DNA of 64,000 nucleotides from Streptomyces sp. SLBN-118. GTDB taxonomy: Bacteria; Actinomycetota; Actinomycetes; Streptomycetales; Streptomycetaceae. The DNA lies in assembly GCF_006715635.1 (NCBI RefSeq), contig NZ_VFNP01000001.1:3782001-3846000 (forward strand). Reading direction: 5' to 3'. Both the position numbers and the translations under genes were made by a program. Positions within the stretch are counted from its first letter, which is position 1, and each line of letters begins with the position of its first letter. Positions 27,052 through 35,784 of this stretch are shown here, one piece after another. Under the pieces are notes generated by a model. That model made no database searches and had not been told where the DNA came from. It saw nothing but the letters and a program-made list of their open reading frames with translations.

Positions 27052-28728
27052 ATGCAGCTGACCGAGACCCACCGCCCCACGCTCGACCAGGCCCTCGAAG
27101 CGATCCGCACGCGCGCTTACTGGTCGCCGCACGCCGAGCACCCCAAGGCGTACGGAGAGAGCGCGCCGGCCGACGGCCTCGCCGCGTTCGAGGCCCTGCG
27201 CAACACCCGCTTCGAGCTGGACCAGCCCGGCACCGACGGCTGGACCGGCGGCGAAGTCTCGCCGTACGGCCCGGAGTTGGGTATCGAGTACCCGCACCCG
27301 GATCTGGACGTCCTGCTGCCCGCGATGCGGGCGGGCATGACCGCCTGGCGCGAGGCCGGGCCCGAGACCCGTGCCCTGGTCTGCCTGGAGATCCTCTCGC
27401 GGATCAATGCCCGCACCCATGAGTTCGCGCACGCGGTGATGCACACCAGCGGGCAGGCCTTCATGATGGCGTTCCAGGCGGGCGGCCCGCACGCCCAGGA
27501 CCGCGGCCTGGAGGCCGTGGCGTACGCCTACGAGGAGCAGACCCGCACCCCCGCGGCAGCCGACTGGTCCAAGCCGCAGGGCAAGCGCGACCCCCTTGAG
27601 CTGCGGAAGTCCTTCACCACGGCCGGCCGCGGCATCTCCCTGCTGATCGGCTGCAATACCTTCCCCACGTGGAACGGCTACCCGGGGCTTTTCGCCTCCC
27701 TGGCCACCGGCAATCCCGTACTGGTCAAGCCCCACCCCCGCGCGGTGCTTCCGCTCGCGCTCACGGTGCGTGTGGCCCGCGAGGTGCTGGCCGAGGCGGG
27801 CTTCGATCCGAATCTCGTCGCTCTCGCAGTCGAGCGCCCGGGCGAGGGCATCGCCAAGACCCTGGCCGTGCGCCCCGAGATCAAGATCATCGACTACACG
27901 GGATCCACCGCCTTCGGTGACTGGCTCGAGGCGAACGCCCGCCAGGCGCAGGTCCACACCGAGAAGGCCGGAGTCAACACGGTCGTTGTCGACTCCACCG
28001 ACAACTACAAGGGCATGCTGTCCAACCTGGCCTTCTCGCTGTCCCTGTACAGCGGCCAGATGTGCACCACCCCGCAGAACCTCCTGATCCCGAGGGACGG
28101 CATCACCACGGACGTGGGCCCCAAGTCCTACGACGAGGTCGTCACCGACCTCGCGGCCTCCGTGGGCGGCCTGCTCGGCGATGACGCCCGGGCGAACGCC
28201 CTGCTGGGCGCGCTGGTCAACCCTGACGTGAAGGCGCGCCTGGACGCGGCGGCCGGAGCGGGCGAGGTGGCTCTGCCCTCACGGAAGATCACCAACCCGG
28301 AGTTCCCGGACGCGGTCGTCCGTACGCCGGTCATCGTCAAGCTCGACGGCGCCCGGAAGCTCTGGGAGGGAGCCGACTCCGATGCCGTCTTCCTCTCGGA
28401 GTGCTTCGGCCCGGTGTCCTTCGCGGTCGCCGTGGACTCCACGGCCGATGCGCTGGAGCTGCTGCGGCGCACAGTCCGCGAGAGGGGCGCGATGACCGTC
28501 GGCGCGTACACGACCTCGGAAGCGACCGAGCGCTCGATCGAGGACGTCTGCCTCGACGAGTCGGCGCAGCTCTCCCTGAATCTGACGGGCGGGGTGTACG
28601 TCAACCAGACGGCTGCGTTCTCCGACTTCCACGGCTCGGGTGGCAACCCGGCGGCCAACGCGGCTCTGTGCGACGGCGCGTTCGTCTCCAACCGCTTCCG
28701 TGTGGTGGAAGTCCGCCGCCAGGCCTGA
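27052..28728 (+). CDS. paaN: Phenylacetic acid degradation protein PaaN (aldehyde dehydrogenase)
   Basis: A 558-residue aldehyde dehydrogenase of the PaaN family. It has the cofactor segment NTFPTWNGYPGLFASLATGNPVL, LVKPHPRA, and the catalytic Cys in LYSGQMCTTPQNLL. It lacks the C-terminal MaoC-type hydratase domain of PaaZ, so it should supply only the aldehyde oxidation after ring opening. The ATG with GACGAGGAG upstream is preferred over an extended frame that runs through the operator. It is divergent from paaH and ends in a strong hairpin. Confidence 0.9.
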   Translation: MQLTETHRPTLDQALEAIRTRAYWSPHAEHPKAYGESAPADGLAAFEALRNTRFELDQPGTDGWTGGEVSPYGPELGIEYPHPDLDVLLPAMRAGMTAWREAGPETRALVCLEILSRINARTHEFAHAVMHTSGQAFMMAFQAGGPHAQDRGLEAVAYAYEEQTRTPAAADWSKPQGKRDPLELRKSFTTAGRGISLLIGCNTFPTWNGYPGLFASLATGNPVLVKPHPRAVLPLALTVRVAREVLAEAGFDPNLVALAVERPGEGIAKTLAVRPEIKIIDYTGSTAFGDWLEANARQAQVHTEKAGVNTVVVDSTDNYKGMLSNLAFSLSLYSGQMCTTPQNLLIPRDGITTDVGPKSYDEVVTDLAASVGGLLGDDARANALLGALVNPDVKARLDAAAGAGEVALPSRKITNPEFPDAVVRTPVIVKLDGARKLWEGADSDAVFLSECFGPVSFAVAVDSTADALELLRRTVRERGAMTVGAYTTSEATERSIEDVCLDESAQLSLNLTGGVYVNQTAAFSDFHGSGGNPAANAALCDGAFVSNRFRVVEVRRQA

Positions 28729-28736
28729 GGCACCTG

Positions 28737-28777
28737 GGCAGGCCGTGACCCGTGGGACGTACGGGTCACGGCCTTGC
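28737..28777 (+). terminator. Hairpin terminator after paaN
   Basis: A perfect 14-bp stem (28740-28753 with 28761-28774) extended by GGCA/TGCC pairs lies a few bases after the paaN stop. It also separates paaN from the convergent methyltransferase. Confidence 0.8.
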
Positions 28778-28821
28778 CAGGGGTCACGGCGCTGCGGGGC
28801 CTTCGGTTCACGGCCCGCCGT

Positions 28822-29598
28822 TCAGCCGACCTGGGCTTCTGGTCCCGGTAGCGGACCGCGCGAGTGGAACAGAGCCATGGCCACACTGGTCGCAAGGTTG
28901 TAGCTCGACACCTGGGACCGCATCGGGAGGGCCAGCAGCTTGGTTGCCCGGCCCCGGAGCTCGGGCGAGACCCCGTGCCGCTCGGAGCCGAATACAAGCA
29001 GCGCGTCACCAGGGATGCCCACCGCCCTGATGCCCTCCCCTTCCGGGTCAAGGACGTACAGCGGGCCCGGTGGAAGATCACTGACGGGTAGCCGTTCCAC
29101 GGCAGTGGCGAAATGGAGACCCGCCCCCGCCCTCACCACGTTGGGATGCCACGGGTCCAGGTCGCCGGTGGTGACCACGCCTGTGGCCCCGAACCCGGCA
29201 GCAAGACGAACCACGGCTCCGACATTCCCGAGATTGCGCGGGTTGTCGAGAACGACGATCGGAGACGTCCGCGGCAGTCTCACCAGGCCCGCCACATTCG
29301 CCTGACGGCTTGGCCTGGTAGCAAGAGCGGCCACCTGCGTGGGGTGAACTCTCGGCACCAGTTCCCGCAGGGTCTGTCCCGGTACCTCGACGACAAGATC
29401 CCTGATGCGTTCCGTAACGTCGTCGGCAAGTGAAGCAGCCAGCGCCAGGACGGCCTCCTTGTCGCTGGTGATGCCGACTCGTATGTCCGCTCCGAAACGG
29501 AGCGCATGCTTCAGCGCGTGGAAGCCGTCAAGCAGCACAACATCAGGCGCGGCCTCGCTCCATTGCCGTACGGCCTTCGTGGCATCGTCGTCGCTCAT
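28822..29598 (-). CDS. SpoU/TrmH-family RNA 2'-O-ribose methyltransferase
   Basis: A 258-residue SPOUT methyltransferase that uses S-adenosylmethionine to modify a ribose in tRNA or rRNA. The three knot motifs are present: LDNPRNLGNVGAVVR (about 117-131), LLVFGSERHGVSPE, and PMRSQVSSYNLATSVAMALF. The N-terminal part (HALKHALRFGADI) is the usual substrate-binding half. The family includes the thiostrepton-resistance enzyme, but motif 3 with SSYNLATSVA is that of housekeeping enzymes. It stands alone. Confidence 0.88.
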   Translation of the reverse strand: MSDDDATKAVRQWSEAAPDVVLLDGFHALKHALRFGADIRVGITSDKEAVLALAASLADDVTERIRDLVVEVPGQTLRELVPRVHPTQVAALATRPSRQANVAGLVRLPRTSPIVVLDNPRNLGNVGAVVRLAAGFGATGVVTTGDLDPWHPNVVRAGAGLHFATAVERLPVSDLPPGPLYVLDPEGEGIRAVGIPGDALLVFGSERHGVSPELRGRATKLLALPMRSQVSSYNLATSVAMALFHSRGPLPGPEAQVG

Positions 29599-29799
29599 CG
29601 CCTCAGGCTACGGTGCCGAACAGCCGCTCTCACACATCGCAAACACCCCAGTGGGGCCACCACCGTCCGTGCCCCGTGACGGGCTTGTCCCGGCTCTGTG
29701 ACACCGGGAGTTCCAGCGCAGCGGTGCGACAACGCCGTTGCTACGGTCCCGCTTGGGGGTGCGGCCGACTGGGCCGCCTGTGAACAGGGGGACGTCCTC

Positions 29800-30456
29800 A
29801 TGAATGCCAACCGACTCAGACCCGTTGTCCTCGCGCTCGCGGCCGTCACACTGACCGCTGTGCTCACCGGGTGCAAGGAAGACGGGTCTGACGCCGGGGC
29901 GGCGACGCCGAGCGCGGGAGCCAAGGCAACTCCGTCACCGAGCACGACTGCCCATAAGCCCGACCCGAAGCCGAGCGTGGGCGCCACAGCCCCCTCGTCC
30001 CCCGGTGCCGGCGTTGGCGGCACGCCGGCCGGCAAGCCCGGCGCCAAGCACAAAGGATCACCCGCGACCAAAGCGCCCGCCGCCGGCTGTGCCAGCAAGC
30101 CGCCGAGCCCGGACCATGTCGATCCCGACGAGTTCGCCGTCTACCGAGTTGAGGAACTCGACGGCAGCACCGGGAAGGTGAACCTGGTCGTTGAGCACGG
30201 TGCCTGGGGTTGCCCGGGGAAGGACACAGACGGGGCGCCCTTCGTCGTCACAGGCGAACACAGCCGCTGGGCTCTCGACCAGGCCGCGTATGTCACCGCC
30301 ACCAACCCCATCACCGACAGCAGTGAGAACAAGCGGATCGGCGTGCAGGAACTGATCGACTGGATCAATGCGCACCCCGACTCCGGACTCGTGTTCAGGT
30401 ATGAGACCGGCAAGGACGGCGCCATCCACCGCCTGGAGCAGGTCTTCACGCCGTAG
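29800..30456 (+). CDS. Lipoprotein of unknown function
   Basis: A 218-residue secreted lipoprotein. The signal peptide ends in LTAVLTGC, a good lipobox with Cys26 as the lipidated residue. Residues 30-95 are a Pro/Ala/Thr/Lys-rich linker. A folded domain of about 120 residues follows (VDPDEFAVYRVEELD, then GEHSRWALDQAAYVTATNPITDS). No family is recognised. The ATG has CAGGGGGA upstream. It ends in a hairpin and lies before an IS element. Confidence 0.75.
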   Translation: MNANRLRPVVLALAAVTLTAVLTGCKEDGSDAGAATPSAGAKATPSPSTTAHKPDPKPSVGATAPSSPGAGVGGTPAGKPGAKHKGSPATKAPAAGCASKPPSPDHVDPDEFAVYRVEELDGSTGKVNLVVEHGAWGCPGKDTDGAPFVVTGEHSRWALDQAAYVTATNPITDSSENKRIGVQELIDWINAHPDSGLVFRYETGKDGAIHRLEQVFTP

Positions 30457-30470
30457 CCACCGCGAAGCCC

Positions 30471-30502
30471 AAGCCCCGGACCAAGAGATCGGTCCGGGGC
30501 TT
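30471..30502 (+). terminator. Hairpin terminator after the lipoprotein gene
   Basis: A perfect 12-bp stem (AAGCCCCGGACC with GGTCCGGGGCTT) with an eight-base loop, 14 bases after the stop. Confidence 0.8.
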
Positions 30503-30525
30503 CTGCCGGTCGGCCGAAGCAGTCA

Positions 30526-30815
30526 GTGGCCGCCGGTCATCGAGCCCCGGAGCAGTCCGAGGCCGCCCACACGCCGCTGGGGCTTCTCGTGGCGGCAGGG
30601 CTCCTGAGCTGCGCCGTCCTGGCCGCCGTGTGCTGGATGTCCGGTCACATCCGTCCCGATCCAATGCTGCAGACCGTAGCCCGCTTTCTGCATGTCGCAG
30701 CCCTCTTCGTCGGACTGGGCGCCGTACTCGCCGTGGACTGGTTCGCGCTCCTGAGCCCGCCGCAACAAGGAGGCCGTGAGCCGCCCCCTGGCCGGCGCCG
30801 TTGAACCGGTTCTAG
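30526..30815 (+). pseudogene. Remnant of a small membrane-protein gene, frameshifted and cut by the IS element
   Basis: An open frame from GTG encodes two likely membrane helices (LLVAAGLLSCAVLAAVCWM and FLHVAALFVGLGAVLAVDWF). After AVDWFALL the frame goes into a poor Pro/Gly-rich end and stops at 30802. In the +1 frame the sequence reads on as RRNKEAVSRPLAGAVEPVL up to the IS target site, which looks like real protein. So the gene seems to carry an indel near 30752-30758 and then to be broken by the insertion. The family is not identified. Confidence 0.5.
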
Positions 30816-32249
30816 TAGTGCTTCGTTAGGTTGGTTTGATCGGGTGGCGTGTGGTGGTGCATGCTGCTGGTCGTGGATCTTGGGGAGATCGAGGAACTGC
30901 GGGAGAACCTTGGCGAGTTCGTTGCCGAGGCGTTCGCGTCGTTGAAGCGAAAGGATCAGCGCGGGTGGGGGGACTGTTACTTGCGTGGGCTGATGCTGGA
31001 CGGGCGGCGCAAGTCGATCCAGCCGATGGCCGAGCGGCTGCCGGACGGCAACATGCAGGCGTTGCAGCAGTTCGTCAGCCAGTCGACGTGGGACCACGTT
31101 CCGGTGCTGCGGTCCGTTGCGACGAAGGTGGCCTCGGAGATCTCTCCGGAGGCGTGGGTGATCGACGACACCTCCTTCCCCAAGGCGGGAGACCAGTCGG
31201 CGGGGGCGGCCCGCCAGTGGTGCGGGGCTTTGGGCAAGAAGTCGCTGTGCCAGGTGGGAGTGAGCCTGCACGCGGTCACCGACGCCGCCTCCGTGCCGCT
31301 GAACTGGCGGCTGTTCCTGCCCGCCGAGTGGGCTGATCCGGCCGATGGGCGTCGCGCGAAGGCAGGGGTGCCCGCGGAGGTTGGGCACCGGGAGAAGTGG
31401 CGTCTGGCCCTGGACGCGATTGATGAGGCGCTCGGGTGGGGGCTGCCCGGCCGGGTCGTGGTGGCTGATGCCGGATACGGCCAGATGCATGCCTTCCGTG
31501 CCGGGCTGGCCGATCGCGGCCTGGACTACGCCGTGGCGGTTCGCGGTGACATCAGCGCTCACCCCGGGCAGGCCGTGCCCATCGCGCCGGAACGAGAAGG
31601 GCGGATGGGCGCCCCACGGCTGCCCCGTTACCGCGAGCCGGCCCGCTCCCTGAAAGACCTGGTCACGACCGCCGGGCGGCGTCGGCTGCGGCGTTGCACC
31701 TGGCGCCAGGGCAGCAGAGGCGCGATGACCAGCCGGTTCATCGTGCTGGAGGTCCGCCCGGCCGGTGTCGCGGCGACGAAGGCAGCGCGGGAGGAAGCCG
31801 GTGGCCGTGCCGGGTGGGACGGCGTTCTGCCCGCCGAGACCCTGATCGCCGAATGGCCGCCGCACCAGGATGAGCCCACTGACTACTGGCTGACCAGCCT
31901 CCCCGCCGACACCGCGCTGCGACACCTGGTCCGCATGGCGAAGATCCGCTGGCGGATCGAACACGACTACCGCGAACTCAAGCACGGGCTGGGCCTGGAC
32001 CACTTCGAAGGCCGCACCTGGCGCGGCTGGCACCACCACGTCACCCTCGTCACCGCCGCCCACGCCTTCCTCACCCTCCGGCGCCTGGACCCAAAAGCCC
32101 AAGCGCCGGCCTGACCTTCTACCAAGTCCTCCAGACCCTGCAGGACCTCCTGCTGTGCTGGACCGGCGCATGCCCCACCTGCCACCGAGACTTACCGACC
32201 CCGGCCCAGACAGACGGTCACCCACCAGGCGCAACCTAACGAAGCACTA
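30816..32249 (+). mobile_element. IS701-family insertion sequence, 1,434 bp
   Basis: The element has perfect 18-bp terminal inverted repeats: TAGTGCTTCGTTAGGTTG at 30816-30833 and its complement at 32232-32249. CTAG is duplicated at both sides. It carries one DDE transposase gene reading rightwards. Perfect repeats and an intact duplication suggest a fairly recent insertion. It landed at the stop codon of the HTTM gene, which is unchanged because the duplicated CTAG restores the TAG, and it separates that gene from a small membrane-protein remnant. Confidence 0.93.
30849..32114 (+). CDS. IS701-family DDE transposase
   Basis: A 421-residue transposase; an ATG four codons in (30861) is an alternative start. 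The DDE residues are visible: Asp in AWVIDDTSFPK, Asp in VVADAGYG and Glu in IRWRIEHDYRELKHGLGLDHFEGR. WHHHVTLVTAAHAFL near the end is typical. The zero frame stops at 32112. In the -1 frame the sequence continues for about 44 more codons as GLTFYQVLQTLQDLLLCWTG and a Cys-rich end, stopping inside the right inverted repeat. A C-CCA-AAA heptamer in the correct phase lies at 32090-32096. So the C-terminus is either frameshifted by mutation or made by programmed -1 frameshifting. Confidence 0.9.
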   Translation: MWWCMLLVVDLGEIEELRENLGEFVAEAFASLKRKDQRGWGDCYLRGLMLDGRRKSIQPMAERLPDGNMQALQQFVSQSTWDHVPVLRSVATKVASEISPEAWVIDDTSFPKAGDQSAGAARQWCGALGKKSLCQVGVSLHAVTDAASVPLNWRLFLPAEWADPADGRRAKAGVPAEVGHREKWRLALDAIDEALGWGLPGRVVVADAGYGQMHAFRAGLADRGLDYAVAVRGDISAHPGQAVPIAPEREGRMGAPRLPRYREPARSLKDLVTTAGRRRLRRCTWRQGSRGAMTSRFIVLEVRPAGVAATKAAREEAGGRAGWDGVLPAETLIAEWPPHQDEPTDYWLTSLPADTALRHLVRMAKIRWRIEHDYRELKHGLGLDHFEGRTWRGWHHHVTLVTAAHAFLTLRRLDPKAQAPA

Positions 32250-33458
32250 CTAGGTGGTACTCACCCAACGAGCGTCGGGGGCTGGTCCTGGCTCCCGCGT
32301 CGCTGCTGCGCCCCCCGCCCCGCCCATTCGGGAGAGCAGCCGGTCCCTGCCGCGCGCCGTCCACCCGCCGAGCCGGATCAGGAAAGTGGTCGGCAGAAAA
32401 ACGGCGTCGGCGGCGATCATCGCCAGCGAGAAGAACGGCAGCCCCAGCAGAACGGCGATCGCCGCGTGCTCCATCATCATGGCCACGAGCAGGACGTTCT
32501 TGACGCGGCGGTTGAAGAGCGTGAAGGGAAAGGCGACCTGCACGATGACCGTGCCGTACGTCAGCACCATCACCATCACGCCGCCGGAGGCGAGAAGGTC
32601 CGAGAGGGCCGGCCAGGGCGTGAAGTAGTCGAGCTTGAGTGGGTAGTACAGCGCGGTGCCATCCTGCCAGCGCGAGCCCTGGATCTTGTACCAGCCGGCG
32701 GTGGCGTAGATCAGACAGACCTCGGCCATGATCACGACGAGGGCCGCGTTGTGCGCGAGGTTGGCCACAACGTCCAGCAGGGCGCGCGGTTCGCTGTGCG
32801 GCGCGTACCGGCCAGCCATCCACCACAGGCCCTGCCCCACCCAGAGCCCCCAGAGAAGGAGCAGGAAGAACCAGCCGGTCTGATTCAGGAAGGTGGCTAT
32901 GACCAGGGCGAATCCCAGCACGGCCCACAGTGCCGGGCCCATCCGGTCACACGGTGGCACGCCTCGCAGATCCGGAACCGCCCGCGCCGTGCGCCGCGCG
33001 TCCAGCGACCAGACCTGTCCGCAGCGGGTCAGGACCAGATAGATCGCCATCAGATGGATGACGTTGTCCCCGCCGTCGCCCATGAAGATGGAGCGATTCT
33101 GCAGCGAGAGCACACCGACCATGAAGAGCACGGACATGGTGCGGGTTCGCCAGCCCAGCATCAGCAGCGCGCTGGACAGTACCGCGAGGCCGTACACGAC
33201 CTCGAACCAGACGTTGTTGTCCGCCCACATAAGGGCCGTGAAGGCGTCATTGCCCGCGATGAGCTGCCGCGCCATGTCCCAGCTCCAGGAGCCGTTGGGC
33301 CCGTACATTTCACGGCGGTTGGGCAGCTCGCGGAGCAGGAAGAGCAGCCACGTGGCGGCGAAGCCGATCCGGATGACGGCGCTCTGGTACGGGCCCATGG
33401 CCGTCGAGGTGATGTGCTGGACGGCACGGGCGGCCCTGCGGTCGGGAGTGTCGCTCAC
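32250..33458 (-). CDS. HTTM-domain membrane protein
   Basis: A 402-residue integral membrane protein with about eight helices, matching the HTTM (horizontally transferred transmembrane) domain related to vitamin K-dependent gamma-carboxylase and SdpB. Conserved features include NRREMYGPNGSWSWDM, NNVWFEVVYGL, HLMAIYLVLTRCG and YATAGWYKIQGSRWQDGTALYYPL. The GTG start overlaps the DUF5819 stop (GTGA), so the two form an operon. The TAG stop lies in the IS target duplication. SdpB matures a toxin peptide in Bacillus; no such peptide is seen here, so the function is open. Confidence 0.85.
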   Translation of the reverse strand: MSDTPDRRAARAVQHITSTAMGPYQSAVIRIGFAATWLLFLLRELPNRREMYGPNGSWSWDMARQLIAGNDAFTALMWADNNVWFEVVYGLAVLSSALLMLGWRTRTMSVLFMVGVLSLQNRSIFMGDGGDNVIHLMAIYLVLTRCGQVWSLDARRTARAVPDLRGVPPCDRMGPALWAVLGFALVIATFLNQTGWFFLLLLWGLWVGQGLWWMAGRYAPHSEPRALLDVVANLAHNAALVVIMAEVCLIYATAGWYKIQGSRWQDGTALYYPLKLDYFTPWPALSDLLASGGVMVMVLTYGTVIVQVAFPFTLFNRRVKNVLLVAMMMEHAAIAVLLGLPFFSLAMIAADAVFLPTTFLIRLGGWTARGRDRLLSRMGGAGGAAATREPGPAPDARWVSTT

Positions 33459-34417
33459 CGGCTCGCCTCCGTACGACCGTTACGGACTCCGCCGGGCAGG
33501 TCCGCCGCGGTGATCGTCCACCAGGGCAGAACGCGGTGGGCGGGGCGGGTGTCGATCTTCTCGTCGCTCCACTCCGGGGCCTTGACCGAGCGGGTCGACG
33601 ACCTGAGCTGGATGCGCTCGACCGGGCCTCCCAGGTCGCGCTTGTCGAGCCGCGTCATCACGATGCGGCGGACATAGTTCTCCGAGAGCTGGCCACGCAG
33701 GCCGTTTCCTCGGTTCTCGTTGTCGTGAGAATTGACATAGAAGTCCCAGGCCCGGCGCAGCTCGTTCTGCTGGACATGGCTGGGGAGGGGATTGCCGCGG
33801 ATCGCCTGGCCGTCATCGGCGGTGAGATCGATCCAGCCGGTGATCTCCCGGCTGCCGTCGGAGGCGACGTACTCGACCTTCACCTCTACGTCGACGTTCT
33901 GCTGAAGCGGGTTCGGGGCGAAGAGTTTCCAGTTCTGCTCAAACTCGGGATAGATCCAGCCGTCGACCGCTTCGCCGTGTTTCTTGGTCACCGTGTTGGG
34001 CGGGGCAACGTGCAGGAACACCATGGCAAGGTGGACGCAGGCGAGCGCGGCGATGATCGCGAGTGAGAGGGCCGCAGCCACTTGATACGGGAGGGAGAGC
34101 GCCGCGATGCCCCGCGCGGGCGCAGGACCCGGGCCGGAATTGCGCTCGGGCTGAGGCAGCTCGGCCTGCTGCGACATTTCGAGGTGAGGCAGCTCGGGCG
34201 CTGGCAGCTCAAGCATGGCGGCCTGAGGCAGCTCGGGCTCCTCAGGCATTTCGGGCTCGGTCAGCTCGGGCTCGGTCAGCTCGGACTGAGGTGCGGCCTC
34301 GGATCGGCCGACCGCCTCACGCCGGGCTGCGGGGACGGGCTCGAAGCCGTGGCCGGCGGGCGTCTCGGAGCTCAGGCCCCCGGCGCCTCCGGCGTCCTCG
34401 TCCTCGTAGGAGTCCAT
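33455..34417 (-). CDS. DUF5819-family membrane protein, partner of the HTTM protein
   Basis: A 320-residue protein. Residues 1-100 are acidic and built from repeats around PEL/PEM (ELTEPELTEPEMPEEPEL). A single membrane helix (about 110-132) is followed by an outer domain with the motif FEQNWKLFAPNPLQQNVDVEVKV. That NWxLFAPNP motif is characteristic of DUF5819 proteins, which are often encoded next to HTTM proteins. It shares an operon with the HTTM gene. The divergent paaA control region lies upstream. Confidence 0.82.
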   Translation of the reverse strand: MDSYEDEDAGGAGGLSSETPAGHGFEPVPAARREAVGRSEAAPQSELTEPELTEPEMPEEPELPQAAMLELPAPELPHLEMSQQAELPQPERNSGPGPAPARGIAALSLPYQVAAALSLAIIAALACVHLAMVFLHVAPPNTVTKKHGEAVDGWIYPEFEQNWKLFAPNPLQQNVDVEVKVEYVASDGSREITGWIDLTADDGQAIRGNPLPSHVQQNELRRAWDFYVNSHDNENRGNGLRGQLSENYVRRIVMTRLDKRDLGGPVERIQLRSSTRSVKAPEWSDEKIDTRPAHRVLPWWTITAADLPGGVRNGRTEASR

Positions 34418-34446
34418 CCCGCCCCGATCCCCATCGGTCCACCTCA

Positions 34447-34455
34447 GTTATCCAC
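34447..34455 (+). promoter_or_regulatory. DnaA box in the DUF5819-paaA intergenic region
   Basis: TTATCCACA is a nine-of-nine DnaA box. It lies 29 bases upstream of the DUF5819 start and 47 bases from the paaA operator. Confidence 0.5.
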
Positions 34456-34501
34456 AGGGTTGACACCCTACGGGCCGTCGACTCACCATTGAAGTCAATG
34501 A

Positions 34502-34515
34502 ACCGAACGATCGGT
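34502..34515. promoter_or_regulatory. PaaR-type operator upstream of paaA
   Basis: ACCGAACGATCGGT is the exact reverse complement of the operator between paaH and paaN. It ends 17 bases before the paaA start codon, which suits repression of the paaABCDE operon. Confidence 0.75.
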
Positions 34516-34531
34516 CGGTAGGGGAGCCCGG

Positions 34532-35497
34532 ATGACGGCAGTGACTGCGGATACCTACGAGGCGGTTTTCGACGCCGCCGTAGCCGCCGACGAGCGCATC
34601 GAGCCGCGCGACTGGATGCCGGACGCCTACCGGGCGACGCTGGTGCGCCAGATGGCACAGCACGCCCATTCCGAGATCATCGGAATGCAACCCGAGGCGA
34701 ACTGGATCACCCGGGCGCCCTCACTGCGGCGCAAGGCGATCCTGATGGCCAAGGTCCAGGACGAAGCGGGCCACGGTCTGTATCTGTACAGCGCGGCCGA
34801 GACCCTGGGCACCAGCCGCGAGGAGCTGCTCGACAAGCTCCACGCCGGCCGCCAGAGGTACTCCTCGATCTTCAACTACCCAACTCTGACCTGGGCGGAT
34901 GTCGGCGCAATCGGCTGGCTGGTTGACGGCGCCGCGATCACCAACCAGGTGCCGCTGTGCCGCTGCTCCTACGGCCCTTACGCCAGGGCGATGGTCAGGA
35001 TCTGCAAGGAGGAGTCCTTCCACCAGCGCCAGGGCTACGAGCTGCTGCTCACCCTCTCCAGGGGCACGCCCGCCCAGCACGAGATGGCACAGGACGCGGT
35101 GAACCGCTGGTGGTGGCCCTCGCTGATGATGTTCGGTCCGCCGGACGACGAGTCTGCGCACTCCGCGCAGTCCATGGCCTGGAAGATCAAGCGGCACTCC
35201 AACGACGAGCTGCGCCAGCGCTTCGTGGACATCTGCGTCCCGCAGGCCGAAACGCTCGGGCTCACCCTCCCGGACCCCGACCTGAGGTGGAACGAGGAGC
35301 GGGGACACCACGACTTCGGCGCGATCGACTGGTCGGAGTTCCAGGAAGTCCTCAAGGGCAACGGCCCCTGCAACGAACAGCGGATTACGCAGCGGCGCAG
35401 GGCGCACGAAGAGGGTGCCTGGGTCCGGGAAGCGGCCGCGGCATACGCAAGCAAGCATGAAGCACAGCACTTGAAGCCCGGGGAGGCGACGGCATGA
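34532..35497 (+). CDS. paaA: Phenylacetyl-CoA 1,2-epoxidase catalytic subunit PaaA
   Basis: A 321-residue diiron oxygenase subunit that epoxidises the ring of phenylacetyl-CoA. The iron ligands sit in HSEIIG (about residue 48), VQDEAGHG (Glu78, His81) and [11 protein letters not shown]. It is the first gene of paaABCDE, with AGGGGAG before the ATG and a PaaR-type operator just upstream. It overlaps paaB by four bases (ATGA). Confidence 0.95.
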   Translation: MTAVTADTYEAVFDAAVAADERIEPRDWMPDAYRATLVRQMAQHAHSEIIGMQPEANWITRAPSLRRKAILMAKVQDEAGHGLYLYSAAETLGTSREELLDKLHAGRQRYSSIFNYPTLTWADVGAIGWLVDGAAITNQVPLCRCSYGPYARAMVRICKEESFHQRQGYELLLTLSRGTPAQHEMAQDAVNRWWWPSLMMFGPPDDESAHSAQSMAWKIKRHSNDELRQRFVDICVPQAETLGLTLPDPDLRWNEERGHHDFGAIDWSEFQEVLKGNGPCNEQRITQRRRAHEEGAWVREAAAAYASKHEAQHLKPGEATA

Positions 35498-35784
35498 GCA
35501 GCTCGACCGACTGGCCGCTGTGGGAGGTCTTCGTCCGCTCGCGCCGCGGGCTGTCCCACACCCACGCGGGAAGCCTGCACGCCCCGGACGCGGAGATGGC
35601 CCTGCGCAACGCCCGCGATCTGTACACCCGGCGAAACGAAGGCGTGTCGATCTGGGTCGTCCCCTCCACCTCGATCACCGCCTCCTCGCCCGACGAGAAG
35701 GACCCGTTCTTCGAGCCGGCTGCCGACAAGCCCTACCGCCACCCGACCTTCTACGAGATCCCGGAAGGGGTGAAGCACCTGTGA
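35494..35784 (+). CDS. paaB: Phenylacetyl-CoA epoxidase subunit PaaB
   Basis: A 96-residue bridging subunit of the epoxidase. [26 protein letters not shown] and [22 protein letters not shown] are the family hallmarks. It overlaps both neighbours by four bases. Confidence 0.94.
   Translation: MSSSTDWPLWEVFVRSRRGLSHTHAGSLHAPDAEMALRNARDLYTRRNEGVSIWVVPSTSITASSPDEKDPFFEPAADKPYRHPTFYEIPEGVKHL

Larger units (their letters stand above)
30812..32253. repeat. CTAG target-site duplication flanking the IS element
   Basis: CTAG occurs at 30812-30815 and 32250-32253, directly outside the inverted repeats. A four-base target with a central TA is what IS701-family elements duplicate. Confidence 0.85.
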
